From Phenylobacterium sp. (GTDB lineage: Bacteria > Pseudomonadota > Alphaproteobacteria > Caulobacterales > Caulobacteraceae), in assembly GCF_030645195.1 (NCBI RefSeq), contig NZ_JAUSLW010000146.1, positions 1-64,000 on the forward strand: a stretch of DNA of 64,000 nucleotides, given 5' to 3'. Under the pieces are notes generated by a model. It searched no databases and was not told the DNA's origin. It saw nothing but the letters and a program-made list of their open reading frames with translations. Position 1 is the first letter of the stretch. Each line of letters begins with the position of its first letter. Positions 18,832 to 28,522 of this stretch are shown here, one piece after another. A program made the translations under genes and the position numbers.

Positions 18832-19248
18832 TCAGGCCCTGCGTTGGGATTCCACGCCCATCAGCAGGCTCTGGGCGATGATCTCGGACTTGGCGCGAAA
18901 CAGGGCGGCGGCCTGTGGCGGACAGGTCTCCTCGGCCGTCTGCTGGAAGAGGTGGAGCCAGCGGGCGAAGTGACCGCGGCGAATGTCCGGCAGCGCCATG
19001 TGGGCCGACATCGGCGTCCCCTTGAACCGCCCGGTCATCAGCATCACCGACGACCAGAAGTCGCACAGCCGCGCCAGGTGCTCGTCCCAGCGATCGCCGA
19101 TGGCGGCGTCGAAGATCGGCCCCAGCACGGAATCGCGGCGGACCTTGGCGTAGAAGGCGTGGACCAGGCGATGGATCATCGCCTCGTCGATTCCCACCGG
19201 CGTCCCAGGCGCCAGGCGCTCGCGGCGCGCCCTGTCTTCCGGAGTCAT
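18832..19248 (-). CDS. truncated haemoglobin, group III-like
   Basis: 138-residue globin of the 2-on-2 type: FYAKVRRDSVLGPIFDAAI (helix B, Tyr33 at B10), FWSSVMLMTGRFKGTPM, and the proximal His93 in IRRGHFARWLHLF. Group III members bind oxygen or NO and are linked to NO or low-oxygen physiology. Its ATG overlaps the stop of the alcohol dehydrogenase gene (ATGA, 19245-19248). It is the last gene of a four-gene operon (site-2 protease, P-type ATPase, dehydrogenase, globin). Confidence 0.88.
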   Translation of the reverse strand: MTPEDRARRERLAPGTPVGIDEAMIHRLVHAFYAKVRRDSVLGPIFDAAIGDRWDEHLARLCDFWSSVMLMTGRFKGTPMSAHMALPDIRRGHFARWLHLFQQTAEETCPPQAAALFRAKSEIIAQSLLMGVESQRRA

Positions 19249-20252
19249 GAGCCTTCCTCCCGCGGAACCAGGACGGCGGCGCCCGTGAAGGCGCCGGTCC
19301 TCAAATCCTCCAGGGCCTGGTTGGCCTGATCGAGCCCATAGGTGGTCACGTGAGGCCGCACGCCGGCGCGCACCGCCCAGGGCAGGTAGTCCAGCCCGTC
19401 CTGGCGGGTGAGGTTGGCCACCGAGACCACCTGCCGCTCCTCCCACAGCAGGGCGTAAGGGAAGCTCGGAATGTCGCTCATATGGATGCCGCCGCAGACC
19501 ACGATCCCGCCCTTGCGCACGGCGGCCAGCGCTGCCGGCACCAGGGCGCCGATGGGGGCGAAGATGATGGCGGCGTCGAGGGGTTCGGGCGGCGGCGCCT
19601 CGGAGCCGCCCGCCCAGACACAGCCGACGTCCCGCGCCAGGGCCTGGGCCGCGGCATCGCCGGTCCGGGTGAAGGCGTAGACCGACTGCCCCTCGAACAC
19701 CGCCAACTGCGCCAGCAGGTGCGCCGCCGCGCCAAAGCCGTAGAGTCCGAGGGTCTTCACCGGCCGGGGCCGGCAGGCCATCCGCCAAGCCCGGAAGCCG
19801 ATCAGTCCGGCGCAGAGCAGCGGCGCGGCCTCGGTGTCCGACAGGCCCTCGGGCATGGGGAAGCAGAAATCGGCGCGCGCGATCATGGTGTCGGCATAGC
19901 CGCCGTCGCGGGTCCAGCCGTTGAAGCCCGGCGCGTCGCAGAGGTTTTCCTGGCCCTCGCGGCAGTAGCGGCAGGCGCCGCAGGTCTCCGCCAGCCAGGC
20001 CGCCCCCATCCTCTGGCCCACCGCCACGCCCTCGACCCCTGGGCCGAGGGCGTCGACGACGCCCACCACCTCATGGCCTGGGATGATCGGCGTCCGTCGC
20101 CGCGGCAGCTCGCCGTCCACCACATGCAGGTCGGTGCGGCACACCCCGCAGGCCTTCACCCGCAGGCGAATCTCGCCCGGCCCCGGCTCGGGATCGGGCC
20201 GCGTCTCCGGCGCCAGGACGGCGCGATCGGCGGCAAGCGACATGGCGAACAT
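19245..20252 (-). CDS. zinc-dependent alcohol dehydrogenase
   Basis: 335 residues. Catalytic zinc site: Cys in [13 protein letters not shown] and His/Glu in IPGHEVVG; structural zinc: the [15 protein letters not shown] four-Cys loop; Rossmann segment [15 protein letters not shown]. It belongs to the zinc-binding MDR alcohol dehydrogenases that end with [17 protein letters not shown]. It interconverts alcohol and aldehyde with NAD(H). ATG 20252 has a strong AGGAGG. Third gene of the operon read from a promoter near 24006, so probably made at low oxygen. Confidence 0.88.
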   Translation of the reverse strand: MFAMSLAADRAVLAPETRPDPEPGPGEIRLRVKACGVCRTDLHVVDGELPRRRTPIIPGHEVVGVVDALGPGVEGVAVGQRMGAAWLAETCGACRYCREGQENLCDAPGFNGWTRDGGYADTMIARADFCFPMPEGLSDTEAAPLLCAGLIGFRAWRMACRPRPVKTLGLYGFGAAAHLLAQLAVFEGQSVYAFTRTGDAAAQALARDVGCVWAGGSEAPPPEPLDAAIIFAPIGALVPAALAAVRKGGIVVCGGIHMSDIPSFPYALLWEERQVVSVANLTRQDGLDYLPWAVRAGVRPHVTTYGLDQANQALEDLRTGAFTGAAVLVPREEGS

Positions 20253-20261
20253 CGGATCCTC

Positions 20262-22790
20262 CTAGGTCGGACCCTGGGCCGAACGGCCCCCCGGCGCCAG
20301 CCGCCGCAGGAGCCGCGTCAGGCCGAACCATCCGCCCGCGACCAGGCCCGCCAGGACGGCGACGGTGAGCACGCCTGGCGAGGGCGTCGAGATCTGGAAG
20401 ATCGACTCCAACATCGGCACGAACAGCACCAGCCCCAGCACGGCCACCGCCGTGGCGGTGATCGCCCAGAACGCCACCCGGTGCCGGTCGAACAACCGCA
20501 CCCCCGCCGAGGCCGAGTCCGACAGGGCCAGGACCAGGTTGGCCAGGATCAGGGCCGCGAAGGCCGCCGCGCGAGCCTGCGGCTCGGTCGCCGCCTGCAG
20601 GGCCCAGGCATAGACCCCCAGCACGGCGGCCAGCACGATCAACCCCTGCAGCACCGCCAGCCCGATCTCACGCGGGCCGAACAGGGTCTCCGACGCCTTG
20701 CGCGGCCGCCGCCGCATCGCGCCGGATTCGCTGGGCTCGGCCTCGAAGACCATGGAGCAGACCGGATCGACCACCAGCTCCAGCAGCACCACGTGCATGG
20801 GGAACAGCATGGGCGGCAGCCCCATCAGGATAGGCAGCAGGGCCAGGCCCGCGATCGGCACATGGATGGCGGTGACATAGGTCAGCGCCTTGCGCAGGTT
20901 GGCGAAGATCCGCCGGCCCAGCCGCACCCCGCCGATGATCGAGGCGAAGCTGTCGTCCAGCAGCACCAGGTCGGCGGCCTCCCGGGCCACGTCGGTCCCG
21001 CGCCGGCCCATGGCGATCCCGATGTGGGCGGTCTCCAGGGCCGGGGCGTCGTTCACCCCGTCGCCGGTCATGGCGACGATCTCGCCGTCGGCCTTGAAGG
21101 CCTCCACCAGCTGCAGCTTCTGTTCGGGCGCGATGCGGGCGAAGACCCGGACGTCGCGGATCCGCCGCGCCAGGTCGGTAGGGTTCAGGGCCGCGATCTC
21201 CGCGCCGGTCACCACGCCGGCCCGGGTGTCGATTCCAGCCTGGCGGGCGATCTCCAGGGCCGTGGCCGGATGGTCGCCGGTGATCATGGCCACCGAGATG
21301 CCGGCGCCCCTCGCCTCCGCGAGCGCCGCGGGAACGTCGGCGCGCAGGGGATCCTGGAAGCCCAGCAGACCCTCGAAGACCCAGGCGGCCGCCTCGGGCG
21401 TCTCCGGGAAATCGCCCTCGCAGCGGCAGGAGGCGGCGGCCAGGACGCGAAGGCCCTCGGCGGCGAGGTCGTCCAGCACCTTGTGCAGGGCCGCGCCTTG
21501 GGCCGCCGGCAGCCGGCAGAGCTTGAAGATCGCCTCGGGGGCGCCCTTGGCCGCCGCCACCTGGCCGCCATCGCCCGACCAGACCTGGATGACCGCCAGC
21601 CGCTCCGGACGCAGGGGCCAGGTTCGCACGGGCTCCTGGTGAGGCGCGGCGATCGCGGGTGAGTGCAGCTCCAGGATGGCCCGGTCCATGGGATCGGCCG
21701 ACCGGGGGGCCGAGGCGAGGGCCGCGGCCTCCAGCAGGGCGGCTGTCGCCGGGACCGATCCGCGGCCCACCTTGTGTTCCGCCCCATCGACCCAGAGCCG
21801 GGCCAGCCGCATGCGGTTCTCGGTCAGGGTGCCGGTCTTGTCGACGCAGAGCAGGGTCGCCCCGCCCAGGGCCTCGATGACGGCCGCGCGCCGCACCAGC
21901 ACATTGTGCCGCGCCAGCCGCCAGGCCCCCATGGCCAGGAACACCGCCAGCACCATCGGGAATTCTTCCGGGATCAGGGCGATCGAGACGGTGATCCCCG
22001 CCAGGGCGCCCTCCACCCAGTCGCCGCGGATCAGCCCGTAGACCACCACCAGCACGGCGCAGAAGGCGAGCGCCACCAGGCCCAACAGGCCCACCAGCCG
22101 GCCCGCAGTGCGCTGCAGGGGTGTCGGCTCGTCGGTGATGCCGGCCAGCGACGCCCCGATGCGGCCAAGCGCGGTCTGGGCGCCGGTGCGCGCCACCTCC
22201 GCCGCGCCGTGGCCCCGAACGATCAGGGTCCCGGCGAAGAGGAAGACCCCGCCCTCGCCCCCCGGCGCCGGATAGGGCTCGGCGGCCGTGGCGGCGACGT
22301 CCGGCGACTTGGCCACCGGGACGGACTCCCCGGTCAGGGTGGACTCATCGACGCTCAGGATGTCGCCCCGCAGCAGCAGGGCGTCGGCCGCCAGCCGATC
22401 CCCCTCCCCCACCAGAACCAGGTCGCCGGGAACCAGGTCGCGGGCCGGGATCTTGCGCTCGATCCCACCGCGAATGACCCGCGCCTCGGGTTCGGCCAGC
22501 TCCCGTAGCGTCGCCAGGGCCCGCTCGCTGCGGGCCTCCTGGAAGATGACCAGGCCGATGGCGATGCAGGCGCCGCCGGTGAGGAACAGCCCCTCCCCCA
22601 GATCCCCCAGCACCAGGTAGAGAACCGAGGCGCCCAGCAGCAGCAGGAACATCGGCTCGCGCAGGGCGCCCAGCAGGATGGTGAGGAGTCCGCGGCCCTT
22701 GGCCCGATAGAGCTCGTTGGGCCCGAATTGGAGCAGCCGACGGGCGGCCTCGGCCTCGTCCAGGCCCGATCGTCGCCCATCCCCCGACAT
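20262..22790 (-). CDS. P-type cation-transporting ATPase (P2-like)
   Basis: 842 residues. Actuator TGES at 153-156, phosphorylation site DKTGTLT with Asp317, hinge [21 protein letters not shown], and ten or so predicted membrane segments. The M4 motif is IPEEFP rather than the PEGLP usual in Ca2+ pumps, and M6 reads [14 protein letters not shown], so the ion is uncertain (Ca2+, Mg2+, Na+ or other). It resembles mycobacterial CtpF-type pumps in size and layout. It starts 3 bases after the site-2 protease stop and 9 bases before the dehydrogenase, inside the same operon. Confidence 0.88.
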   Translation of the reverse strand: MSGDGRRSGLDEAEAARRLLQFGPNELYRAKGRGLLTILLGALREPMFLLLLGASVLYLVLGDLGEGLFLTGGACIAIGLVIFQEARSERALATLRELAEPEARVIRGGIERKIPARDLVPGDLVLVGEGDRLAADALLLRGDILSVDESTLTGESVPVAKSPDVAATAAEPYPAPGGEGGVFLFAGTLIVRGHGAAEVARTGAQTALGRIGASLAGITDEPTPLQRTAGRLVGLLGLVALAFCAVLVVVYGLIRGDWVEGALAGITVSIALIPEEFPMVLAVFLAMGAWRLARHNVLVRRAAVIEALGGATLLCVDKTGTLTENRMRLARLWVDGAEHKVGRGSVPATAALLEAAALASAPRSADPMDRAILELHSPAIAAPHQEPVRTWPLRPERLAVIQVWSGDGGQVAAAKGAPEAIFKLCRLPAAQGAALHKVLDDLAAEGLRVLAAASCRCEGDFPETPEAAAWVFEGLLGFQDPLRADVPAALAEARGAGISVAMITGDHPATALEIARQAGIDTRAGVVTGAEIAALNPTDLARRIRDVRVFARIAPEQKLQLVEAFKADGEIVAMTGDGVNDAPALETAHIGIAMGRRGTDVAREAADLVLLDDSFASIIGGVRLGRRIFANLRKALTYVTAIHVPIAGLALLPILMGLPPMLFPMHVVLLELVVDPVCSMVFEAEPSESGAMRRRPRKASETLFGPREIGLAVLQGLIVLAAVLGVYAWALQAATEPQARAAAFAALILANLVLALSDSASAGVRLFDRHRVAFWAITATAVAVLGLVLFVPMLESIFQISTPSPGVLTVAVLAGLVAGGWFGLTRLLRRLAPGGRSAQGPT

Positions 22791-22793
22791 GAA

Positions 22794-23951
22794 CTAGCTT
22801 TCGCTCCGCCGGCCCGCGCCGCGTTCGAACTGCGCGGCCAATTCCAGCCGTTCCAGCAGGTCGCGCAGGGTGATGACTCCCACCACCCGGTCGTGATCGA
22901 GCACCAGCAGCCGGCTGCGGCTTTCCAGGGTCATGCGGTCCAGCACGGCGTGGGCGTCGTCGATGGACCGGGCGGTGGAGACGCAGTCCAGCGGCGTGCA
23001 GACCTCCGACAGGGTCGCCTTCGACCAGCGATCGCGCGGCGTCTTCAAGATGTTCTCCGCCTCCACCACGCCGATCGTCGCCCCGCCCTTCGCGACCGGA
23101 TACATTCCGTGCTGTCCGGCATAGAGGCGCCGCGCCACATAGTCGTCCACCGTCATGTCGCCCGAGAGGATTTCCAGGGTGTCGTCCATCAGGTCGCCCA
23201 CCGGATAGCCCTTCAGGAGCCGCCGGGCGTGCAGGTCGAAGGCCGAGGCCTTAGCCGCCGTCCGCAGGAACATGCCGATCAGGGCCCACCAGATGCCGCC
23301 GGCCACCTGGCCGGTCAGGGCCAGGCCGACCCCGGCCAGGATCAGCAGCAGGGCCATGCCCTCCCCCACCCGGGCCGCGATCCGCGTCGCCCGGTCGGCG
23401 TCCCGCATGGCCATCCAAAGCAGGGCGCGCAATACCCGGCCCCCGTCCATGGGGAAGGCGGGGACCAGGTTGAACACCGCCAGGACCAGGTTGAGGGTGG
23501 CCAGATAGCTGAGCGACCCCACGATCTCGGGCCCGGTGTCCTTGGCGGCCGTCGCCAGGGCGCCGAACACCAGGGCCAGGACCAGGCTGAGCGCCGGGCC
23601 CGCCAGCGCCATCAGCAGCTCGGCCCGCGGCGCGGTCGGCTCCTGGCGCAGCTCCGCGACCCCGCCGAACATGAAGAGCGTGATGCGGTCCACCGAGAGC
23701 CCGAAGGCCCGTCCCACCAGACTGTGGGCCATTTCGTGCAGGACCAGCGACACCGCCAGGCCGACCACCACCACCACCGCCATGGTCCAGTAGGAGGCGG
23801 TGGGCAGACCCTCATAGATCTGCGGGAAGGATCCGGCCGCCAGGGACCAGGCCAGCAGCAAGGCGATGATCAGCCAGCTCGGCTGCACCCGGATCTGGAT
23901 TCCGAGCAGCCGCGGACCACCGTTGCGGCGCGCGATCTCAGCCTCGGCCAT
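22794..23951 (-). CDS. site-2 protease (M50) with C-terminal CBS pair
   Basis: 385 residues. Six or so membrane helices carry the zinc motif HEMAH in VSLVLHEMAHSLVG and the distal ligand in NLVPAFPMDGGRVLR. A CBS pair (about 235-375) follows, ending VVGVITLRDLLERLEL. It is an intramembrane protease, possibly gated by nucleotide binding to the CBS domains; this is the Rip3/Rv2625c architecture. ATG 23951 is chosen for its GGGGAG; an ATG at 23972 has none. First gene of the four-gene operon; an FNR-type box is centred 61 bases upstream. Confidence 0.88.
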   Translation of the reverse strand: MAEAEIARRNGGPRLLGIQIRVQPSWLIIALLLAWSLAAGSFPQIYEGLPTASYWTMAVVVVVGLAVSLVLHEMAHSLVGRAFGLSVDRITLFMFGGVAELRQEPTAPRAELLMALAGPALSLVLALVFGALATAAKDTGPEIVGSLSYLATLNLVLAVFNLVPAFPMDGGRVLRALLWMAMRDADRATRIAARVGEGMALLLILAGVGLALTGQVAGGIWWALIGMFLRTAAKASAFDLHARRLLKGYPVGDLMDDTLEILSGDMTVDDYVARRLYAGQHGMYPVAKGGATIGVVEAENILKTPRDRWSKATLSEVCTPLDCVSTARSIDDAHAVLDRMTLESRSRLLVLDHDRVVGVITLRDLLERLELAAQFERGAGRRSES

Positions 23952-24005
23952 CGAAGGTCTCCCCATTTGCATGGGGCATCCTGGGCCGTCCGCACGCCCC
24001 CGTCC

Positions 24006-24019
24006 TTGACAGGGCTCAA
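24006..24019. promoter_or_regulatory. FNR/FixK-type box before the site-2 protease operon
   Basis: TTGAC-AGGG-CTCAA, one mismatch from TTGAY-N4-RTCAA. If an activator sits at -41.5, transcription would start near 23971, 20 bases before the ATG at 23951. It lies in the 82-base gap between two minus-strand genes. Confidence 0.6.
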
Positions 24020-24033
24020 GGGACGCAAGGCGT

Positions 24034-25344
24034 TCAGAGGCCGAAGGGATAGATGTCCGGCGCCCCTTCCGGCGGCGCGCCGGGCAGCGGGGTCACCGCC
24101 TCGGTCTCCTCGAACCAGACGAAGGCGTCGAACTGCCGAGAGAGCTGGGCCTCGAAATAGTGGCTGCGCCGTTCGGTCTCCGGCCGGTAGATCACGCCGA
24201 TCGCGCGTTCCAGGCGGGTCAGGCTCAGGGCCGCCGCCAGCTCTGGATCCGACCGCCAGTCGGTCAGAGAGCGCCGCAGCCCGGCGCGCAGGAACAGCTG
24301 CTCCCAACTGTCGCGCCGTGAGGGCAGGACCTCCTTGACCCGCGGCGCCCCGCCCCAGTCGTCGGCGGCCACGACGCGGCCGCGATCGGTCCCGAAGCCG
24401 ATGGAGACGCAGCCGGCGCCGAAGGCCTCGCGGCAGAGCTGGCCGATATTGTATTCTCCGCCCGCGCCCATGGCCGTCGCCGAGGCGTTTCCGATGTGAG
24501 AATTGTGGGCCCAGACGATGGCCCGCGCGTCGGATCCCCGCGCCTGCAGCAGCCGCGAGAGGGTGTCGAACATGTGGCTGTCGCGCAGGTTCCAGCTCTC
24601 CACCGAGCCGCGATACATGGCCCGATAATAGGCCTCGGCCGCCTTCACCACCCGGGCGTTCTGCTCGACGTCGAGATAGTCGCCGCCGTCGAACCCGGCA
24701 TAGATCTTCCGGCGCTCGATCAGGGCGACGAGCTGGGACACTACCTCGTCCTCGCAGTCGGCCGTACCGAACCGCGCCGCCGCGCCATAGCGCTGCGGCT
24801 CATCGAGATAGGGGGTCAGGCAGCCGTAGCGCCGGCGCGCCACCTCGGCCGCGGCCGGGTCCACGCGATCCAGATAGGCCAGGACCTCGGCGCGGGATTC
24901 CGTCAGGCTGTAGACGTCCAGCCCCCGCAGCTCGGCCCGATCCTCGGCGTCTCGTTCCAGGTTCCAGGCCCGCAGGTCGCGGACGAAGGCGGCGAACTCG
25001 ACGTTGCGCCACATCCAGCGCGGGAAGTTAGGGAAGCTCCCCTTCTGGCCCCAGACGCCGCGGTTGCGGGCGAACCGGTCGAGCTCGGCGACATCGGGCC
25101 AGTCGGCCTCCACCGCCACGATCCGGAAGCCGTGCCGCTCGATGAGCCGCCGGGTGATCGCCGCCCGCGCCCGGTAGAAGTCGCAGGTGCCGTGCGTCCC
25201 CTCCCCCAGCAACACCACCTTGGCGTCGCCAAAGCGGTCGAAGGCGGCGGCGAAGGCCGCGTCGTCGATGTCGGGCAAGGGGTCGGAGCGCTGGCGCAGG
25301 AGCGCCACGAGGTCATCGACGTGGGAGTCGGCGGATATGGTCAT
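24034..25344 (-). CDS. erythromycin esterase-like hydrolase
   Basis: 436 residues of the Erythro_esteras family: VVLLGEGTHGTCDFYRARAAITRRLI (Glu and His of the active site), IVAVEADWPDVAELDRF, LRGLDVYSL, AIVWAHNSHIGNASATAMG and IGFGTDRG. Despite the name, most homologues have no shown role in macrolide resistance; the relative in the DosR regulon (Rv2030c) is fused to a phosphoribosyltransferase. ATG 25344 has GGAG eight bases upstream; ATG 25350 is too close to it. A box at 25402-25415 serves this gene and the divergent hydrolase gene. Confidence 0.85.
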   Translation of the reverse strand: MTISADSHVDDLVALLRQRSDPLPDIDDAAFAAAFDRFGDAKVVLLGEGTHGTCDFYRARAAITRRLIERHGFRIVAVEADWPDVAELDRFARNRGVWGQKGSFPNFPRWMWRNVEFAAFVRDLRAWNLERDAEDRAELRGLDVYSLTESRAEVLAYLDRVDPAAAEVARRRYGCLTPYLDEPQRYGAAARFGTADCEDEVVSQLVALIERRKIYAGFDGGDYLDVEQNARVVKAAEAYYRAMYRGSVESWNLRDSHMFDTLSRLLQARGSDARAIVWAHNSHIGNASATAMGAGGEYNIGQLCREAFGAGCVSIGFGTDRGRVVAADDWGGAPRVKEVLPSRRDSWEQLFLRAGLRRSLTDWRSDPELAAALSLTRLERAIGVIYRPETERRSHYFEAQLSRQFDAFVWFEETEAVTPLPGAPPEGAPDIYPFGL

Positions 25345-25401
25345 CGGCATGGCTCCAGATCGAGCGCCGCTTCCATGTCAGCGTAGTCTGCGCAATCCAC
25401 C

Positions 25402-25415
25402 TTGACCCTGGTCAA
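25402..25415. promoter_or_regulatory. perfect FNR/FixK-type box in a divergent promoter
   Basis: TTGAC-CCTG-GTCAA is a perfect palindromic match to TTGAY-N4-RTCAA. A start 41.5 bases away would give leaders of about 23 bases to the minus-strand esterase (25344) and 36 bases to the plus-strand hydrolase (25486), so one box could serve both. Confidence 0.75.
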
Positions 25416-25485
25416 GGCCCGCCGGCCGCTGGCGACTAACGTCTCAGGCGCCGCCGCGTCGGCGGCGAACCTTGCGAGGTCGACC

Positions 25486-26145
25486 ATGGCCGCGATCCGA
25501 GCTTCCGTCCCGGTCCTGATCCCACCCCTGCGGCTGGCCGGCGACTTGCGCGCGCCGGACGACGCGAAGGGCTTGGTCATCTTCGCCCATGGCAGCGGCT
25601 CCAGCCGTTTCAGCCCCCGCAACCAGGAGGTCGCCCGGGCGCTCAACGAGGCGGGCTTGGCGACCCTGCTTCTGGATCTGCTGACCGAGGACGAGGCGCG
25701 CAACCGCGCCAATGTCTTCGACATCGACCTGCTGGCCGAACGTCTGACCCAGGCCATCGACTGGGCCCGCTCCGAACCCGCCCTGGCGGCCCTACCCATC
25801 GGCCTGTTCGGCGCCAGCACGGGAGCGGCCGCGGCCCTCACGGCCGCCGCGTCCAGGCCCCAGGCCGTGGCCGCCGTCGTCTCCCGCGGCGGTCGTCCGG
25901 ACCTCGCCGACGCCGCGCTCGATCAGGTGACCGCACCGACCCTGCTGATCGTGGGCGGGCGCGACGAGCCGGTGATCGCCTGGAACCAGGCCGCACAGCG
26001 GCGCCTTGGCGGGCCGTCGAGGCTGGAGATCGTACCAGGCGCGACCCACCTGTTCGAGGAGCCTGGAACGCTGGAAGAGGTGATCGAACTGGCCCTCGAC
26101 TGGTTCTCCGAGCGCCTGGGCGCGGAGGTCTGGGCCGAACCCTAG
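25486..26145 (+). CDS. dienelactone hydrolase-like alpha/beta hydrolase
   Basis: 219-residue alpha/beta hydrolase: oxyanion region VIFAHGSGSSRFSPRN, nucleophile Ser in GLFGASTGAAAAL, Asp in IVGGRDEPV and His in VPGATHLFEEPG, so the triad is complete. Close relatives occur alone or fused behind a phosphoribosyltransferase (Rv0571c). The earlier in-frame opening at 25402 would start inside the FNR-type box and is rejected in favour of ATG 25486. The natural substrate is unknown. Confidence 0.85.
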   Translation: MAAIRASVPVLIPPLRLAGDLRAPDDAKGLVIFAHGSGSSRFSPRNQEVARALNEAGLATLLLDLLTEDEARNRANVFDIDLLAERLTQAIDWARSEPALAALPIGLFGASTGAAAALTAAASRPQAVAAVVSRGGRPDLADAALDQVTAPTLLIVGGRDEPVIAWNQAAQRRLGGPSRLEIVPGATHLFEEPGTLEEVIELALDWFSERLGAEVWAEP

Positions 26146-26193
26146 AGCCTAGCAGGCTGACCTGAACACCGGTTCAGGCGGCCGCCACGCTCC
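26142..26193. repeat. intergenic repeat, copy A
   Basis: Shares the order CTAGAGC ... CCTGAA ... CCGGTTCAGGCG ... CACGC with copy B at 49791-49840. The core CCTGAAC-ACCG-GTTCAGG is a perfect 7-base hairpin. It overlaps the stop codon of the hydrolase gene and lies between convergent genes, so it may act as a bidirectional terminator. Confidence 0.6.
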
Positions 26194-26200
26194 AAACTCA

Positions 26201-26869
26201 TCAGACTGAGCCTGTCCCGCCGAATGAGGCGGCGCGGGCCAGCAGGTCCAGCACCTCCTGGTCATCCAACTGGTGGAAGTCGGCGTAGAAGCGTCCGACG
26301 CCCCAGAACTGCGCGGGTTCGGACAGGCAGACCAGCTCATCGACCTCCTCGCGCATCGCCGCGGCCGTATCGCGCGGCGCCACGGGCACCGCCAGGATCA
26401 CCCGCGTGGCGCCCTGGGCCCGCAGACCCTGGATCGCCGCCCGCGCCGTGGCCCCGGTGGCCAGGCCGTCGTCGACGACGATCGCTGTCTTGCCCTTGGG
26501 GTCGGGCCTGACCCGCTTGCCGAAATAGAGCCGACGGCGGCGCTCGATCTCGATCAGTTCCCGGGCCTTTTCACAGGCCAGGTATTTTGGGGTGGCGCCG
26601 GTGACGCGCATCACGTCTTCGTTCACCACCATCTTGGGATCGTCGCCGTCCACCACCGCGGCCACCGCCAATTCCGGCTGGCCCGGGGCGCCGATCTTGC
26701 GCACCAGGGCCAGGTCCAGGGGGGCGTTCAGCGCCTGGGCGATCTCGAAGGCGACCGGAGTCCCGCCACGCGGCAGGGCGTAGACGATCGCATCGCCCAA
26801 CGGGCGCGCCGCCAGCTTTTCGGCGAGCCAGCGACCGGCTTCGGCGCGGTCGGTGAAGAGAGGTCCCAT
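26201..26869 (-). CDS. phosphoribosyltransferase
   Basis: 222 residues with the PRPP-binding loop TAIVVDDGLATGATARAAI, the YALPRGGTPVAFEIAQAL region and a hood containing LVRKIGAPGQPELAVAAV. It is the stand-alone relative of the PRTase domain fused to dienelactone hydrolase or erythromycin-esterase domains elsewhere. Nucleobase unknown. ATG 26869 is the first start that excludes the FNR-type box; there is no ribosome site before it and the predicted transcript would begin at or next to the ATG, so the mRNA may be leaderless. It is divergent from the APH-AAA kinase gene. Confidence 0.82.
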   Translation of the reverse strand: MGPLFTDRAEAGRWLAEKLAARPLGDAIVYALPRGGTPVAFEIAQALNAPLDLALVRKIGAPGQPELAVAAVVDGDDPKMVVNEDVMRVTGATPKYLACEKARELIEIERRRRLYFGKRVRPDPKGKTAIVVDDGLATGATARAAIQGLRAQGATRVILAVPVAPRDTAAAMREEVDELVCLSEPAQFWGVGRFYADFHQLDDQEVLDLLARAASFGGTGSV

Positions 26870-26903
26870 AGAAATAGAATGGGCGCCACCATGACGGACC
26901 GCC

Positions 26904-26917
26904 TTGACCATGATCAA
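26904..26917. promoter_or_regulatory. perfect FNR/FixK-type box in a divergent promoter
   Basis: TTGAC-CATG-ATCAA matches TTGAY-N4-RTCAA exactly. On the plus strand the -41.5 rule puts a start near 26952, 19 bases before the kinase gene ATG; on the minus strand near 26869, the ATG of the phosphoribosyltransferase itself. Confidence 0.75.
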
Positions 26918-26970
26918 GGTTCGGCGTTGGACCGCGCGTGATCCTCGCAGTCCACCGGAGCGCCGTCGCC

Positions 26971-28461
26971 ATGCCCAAGGACATCGACCAACAGGTGATC
27001 GTCCGCGCCCTGGAGAGCGGCGCGGCCACCGGCGAGGAACCGCTCAAGCGCATCGACACCCACATGTCCCACCTCTTCCTGGGTGAGACACGCGTCTACA
27101 AGCTCAAGCAGAACCGCCGCCATCCCTTCGCCGACATGTCCACGACGGAGGCCCGCCGCCTGTCCTGCGAGGCCGAGCTGGCCGTCAACAAGGCCTTGGC
27201 CCCCGATCTCTACGAAGCGGTTCTGCCGGTGGTCCGCGCGGCGGACGGCGCGATCCGGGTCGGCGGCGACGGCGAGGCGATCGACTGGGTGGTGTCCATG
27301 CGGCGGTTTCCCGACGGCGCCCTGCTCGACGAGATCGCCCGGGCCGGACGCCTGACGCCGGAGCTGGTCGACGAGGCGGTCGGGGCCGTCGCCGCCTTCC
27401 ACGCCGGCCTGCCCTCGCACCCCGATACGGGCCACGTCGCCGACTACCGAAAGATCATCGAGGGCCTGCGCCGGACGGAGGCCGAGGGCGCGGCCGCCCT
27501 CGGCCTCCAGCCAGGCTCGGCGAGGCTGTTCGCCGCCCTGGAGCAGGAACTCGCCCGCCTCTCGCCCCTGATCGAGGCGCGCCGGCGGGACGGATGGGTG
27601 CGCCGGGGCCACGGCGACCTGCATCTGCGCAACATCTGCCTGTTCCAGGGGCGGGTGACCCCCTTCGACGCCCTGGAATTCGATCCCGCCCTGGCCACGG
27701 CCGACCTCATCTATGACGCGGCCTTCCTGTTCATGGACCTGCGGGCCCGCGGCCTGGACGCCCTCGCGAACCTCGCCATGAACCGCTACTGGGACGCCTC
27801 GGGCCAGCCCGAGGCGGCGCTCGCCGTGCTGCCCCTGTTCATGGCCCTGCGGGCCGCGGTGCGCATGGCCGTGGCGGTGGAGTCCGGCGACCTCGCCCAG
27901 GCCGCGCGTTACCGGGAGCTCGGGGAAACCCTGCTGCGGCCATCGCCCCCGCGGTTGCTGGCGATCGGCGGGCTGTCGGGGACCGGTAAGTCCACCCTGG
28001 CTCGCGCCCTGGCCCCACGCCTGCCCGGCCCCTGCGGCGCGCGCCTCCTGCGGACCGACCTTCTGCGCAAGGCCCTGGCCGGGGTCGAGCCCACCGCGCG
28101 ATTGTCCGACGAGGCCTATCGGCGGGTGGGCCGCGAGACAGTCTACAAGGTGCAGACGCGGCACGCCCGCGAAGCCCTGGCGGCGGGCGCCTGCGTGATC
28201 GCCGACGCCACGTTCCGCGAGGACGGTCCCCGCGCCGAGATCGAAGCCGCCGGCGGCGGCTTGCCCTTCATCGGCCTGTGGCTCCAGGCGCCGATGGAGG
28301 TGCGGGTCTCCCGGGTCGCCGCCCGTCAGGGCGACGCCTCCGACGCCACCCCCGAGATCGCCGCCACCCAGGTGGAGCCGCAACATCTGAGCCCCGCATG
28401 GCGCGTGCTGGACGCCAGCCAGGACGTGGAGGCGCTGGCCGCTGAAATCCTCGAGGCCTAG
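26971..28461 (+). CDS. APH-like and AAA/P-loop kinase fusion
   Basis: 496 residues. The N-terminal half is an aminoglycoside-phosphotransferase-like kinase: KLKQNRRHPFADMST, Brenner-type loop RRGHGDLHLRNICLF and metal site FDALEFD. The C-terminal half is a P-loop kinase with Walker A GGLSGTGKSTLARAL near residue 335 and CVIADATFRED. The same two-domain layout is seen in the DosR-regulon protein Rv2004c. Substrate unknown; nothing indicates antibiotic resistance. ATG 26971 follows CGGAG; the earlier opening at 26938 lies in the promoter. Confidence 0.85.
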   Translation: MPKDIDQQVIVRALESGAATGEEPLKRIDTHMSHLFLGETRVYKLKQNRRHPFADMSTTEARRLSCEAELAVNKALAPDLYEAVLPVVRAADGAIRVGGDGEAIDWVVSMRRFPDGALLDEIARAGRLTPELVDEAVGAVAAFHAGLPSHPDTGHVADYRKIIEGLRRTEAEGAAALGLQPGSARLFAALEQELARLSPLIEARRRDGWVRRGHGDLHLRNICLFQGRVTPFDALEFDPALATADLIYDAAFLFMDLRARGLDALANLAMNRYWDASGQPEAALAVLPLFMALRAAVRMAVAVESGDLAQAARYRELGETLLRPSPPRLLAIGGLSGTGKSTLARALAPRLPGPCGARLLRTDLLRKALAGVEPTARLSDEAYRRVGRETVYKVQTRHAREALAAGACVIADATFREDGPRAEIEAAGGGLPFIGLWLQAPMEVRVSRVAARQGDASDATPEIAATQVEPQHLSPAWRVLDASQDVEALAAEILEA

Positions 28462-28470
28462 AGCGTTTCC

Positions 28471-28495
28471 CGCCTGACTTGGATCAAGTCAGGCG
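28471..28495. terminator. perfect hairpin after the APH-AAA gene
   Basis: CGCCTGACTTG-GAT-CAAGTCAGGCG: an 11-base perfect stem with a GAT loop, 10 bases after the kinase stop. There is no T-run, so it may be a terminator, an mRNA stabiliser or a repeat unit. Confidence 0.55.
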
Positions 28496-28522
28496 ATCAG
28501 GAAGAGCGACCAAGTAAGGAAT

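Noticed and set aside
19350-21662. Plus-strand open frame of 770 codons
   Set aside because: Antisense to the dehydrogenase and P-type ATPase; Gln/His/Arg-rich shadow sequence.
24034-25344. Macrolide resistance gene
   Set aside because: Family name only; context and architecture fit the stress-linked homologues and nothing shows drug specificity.
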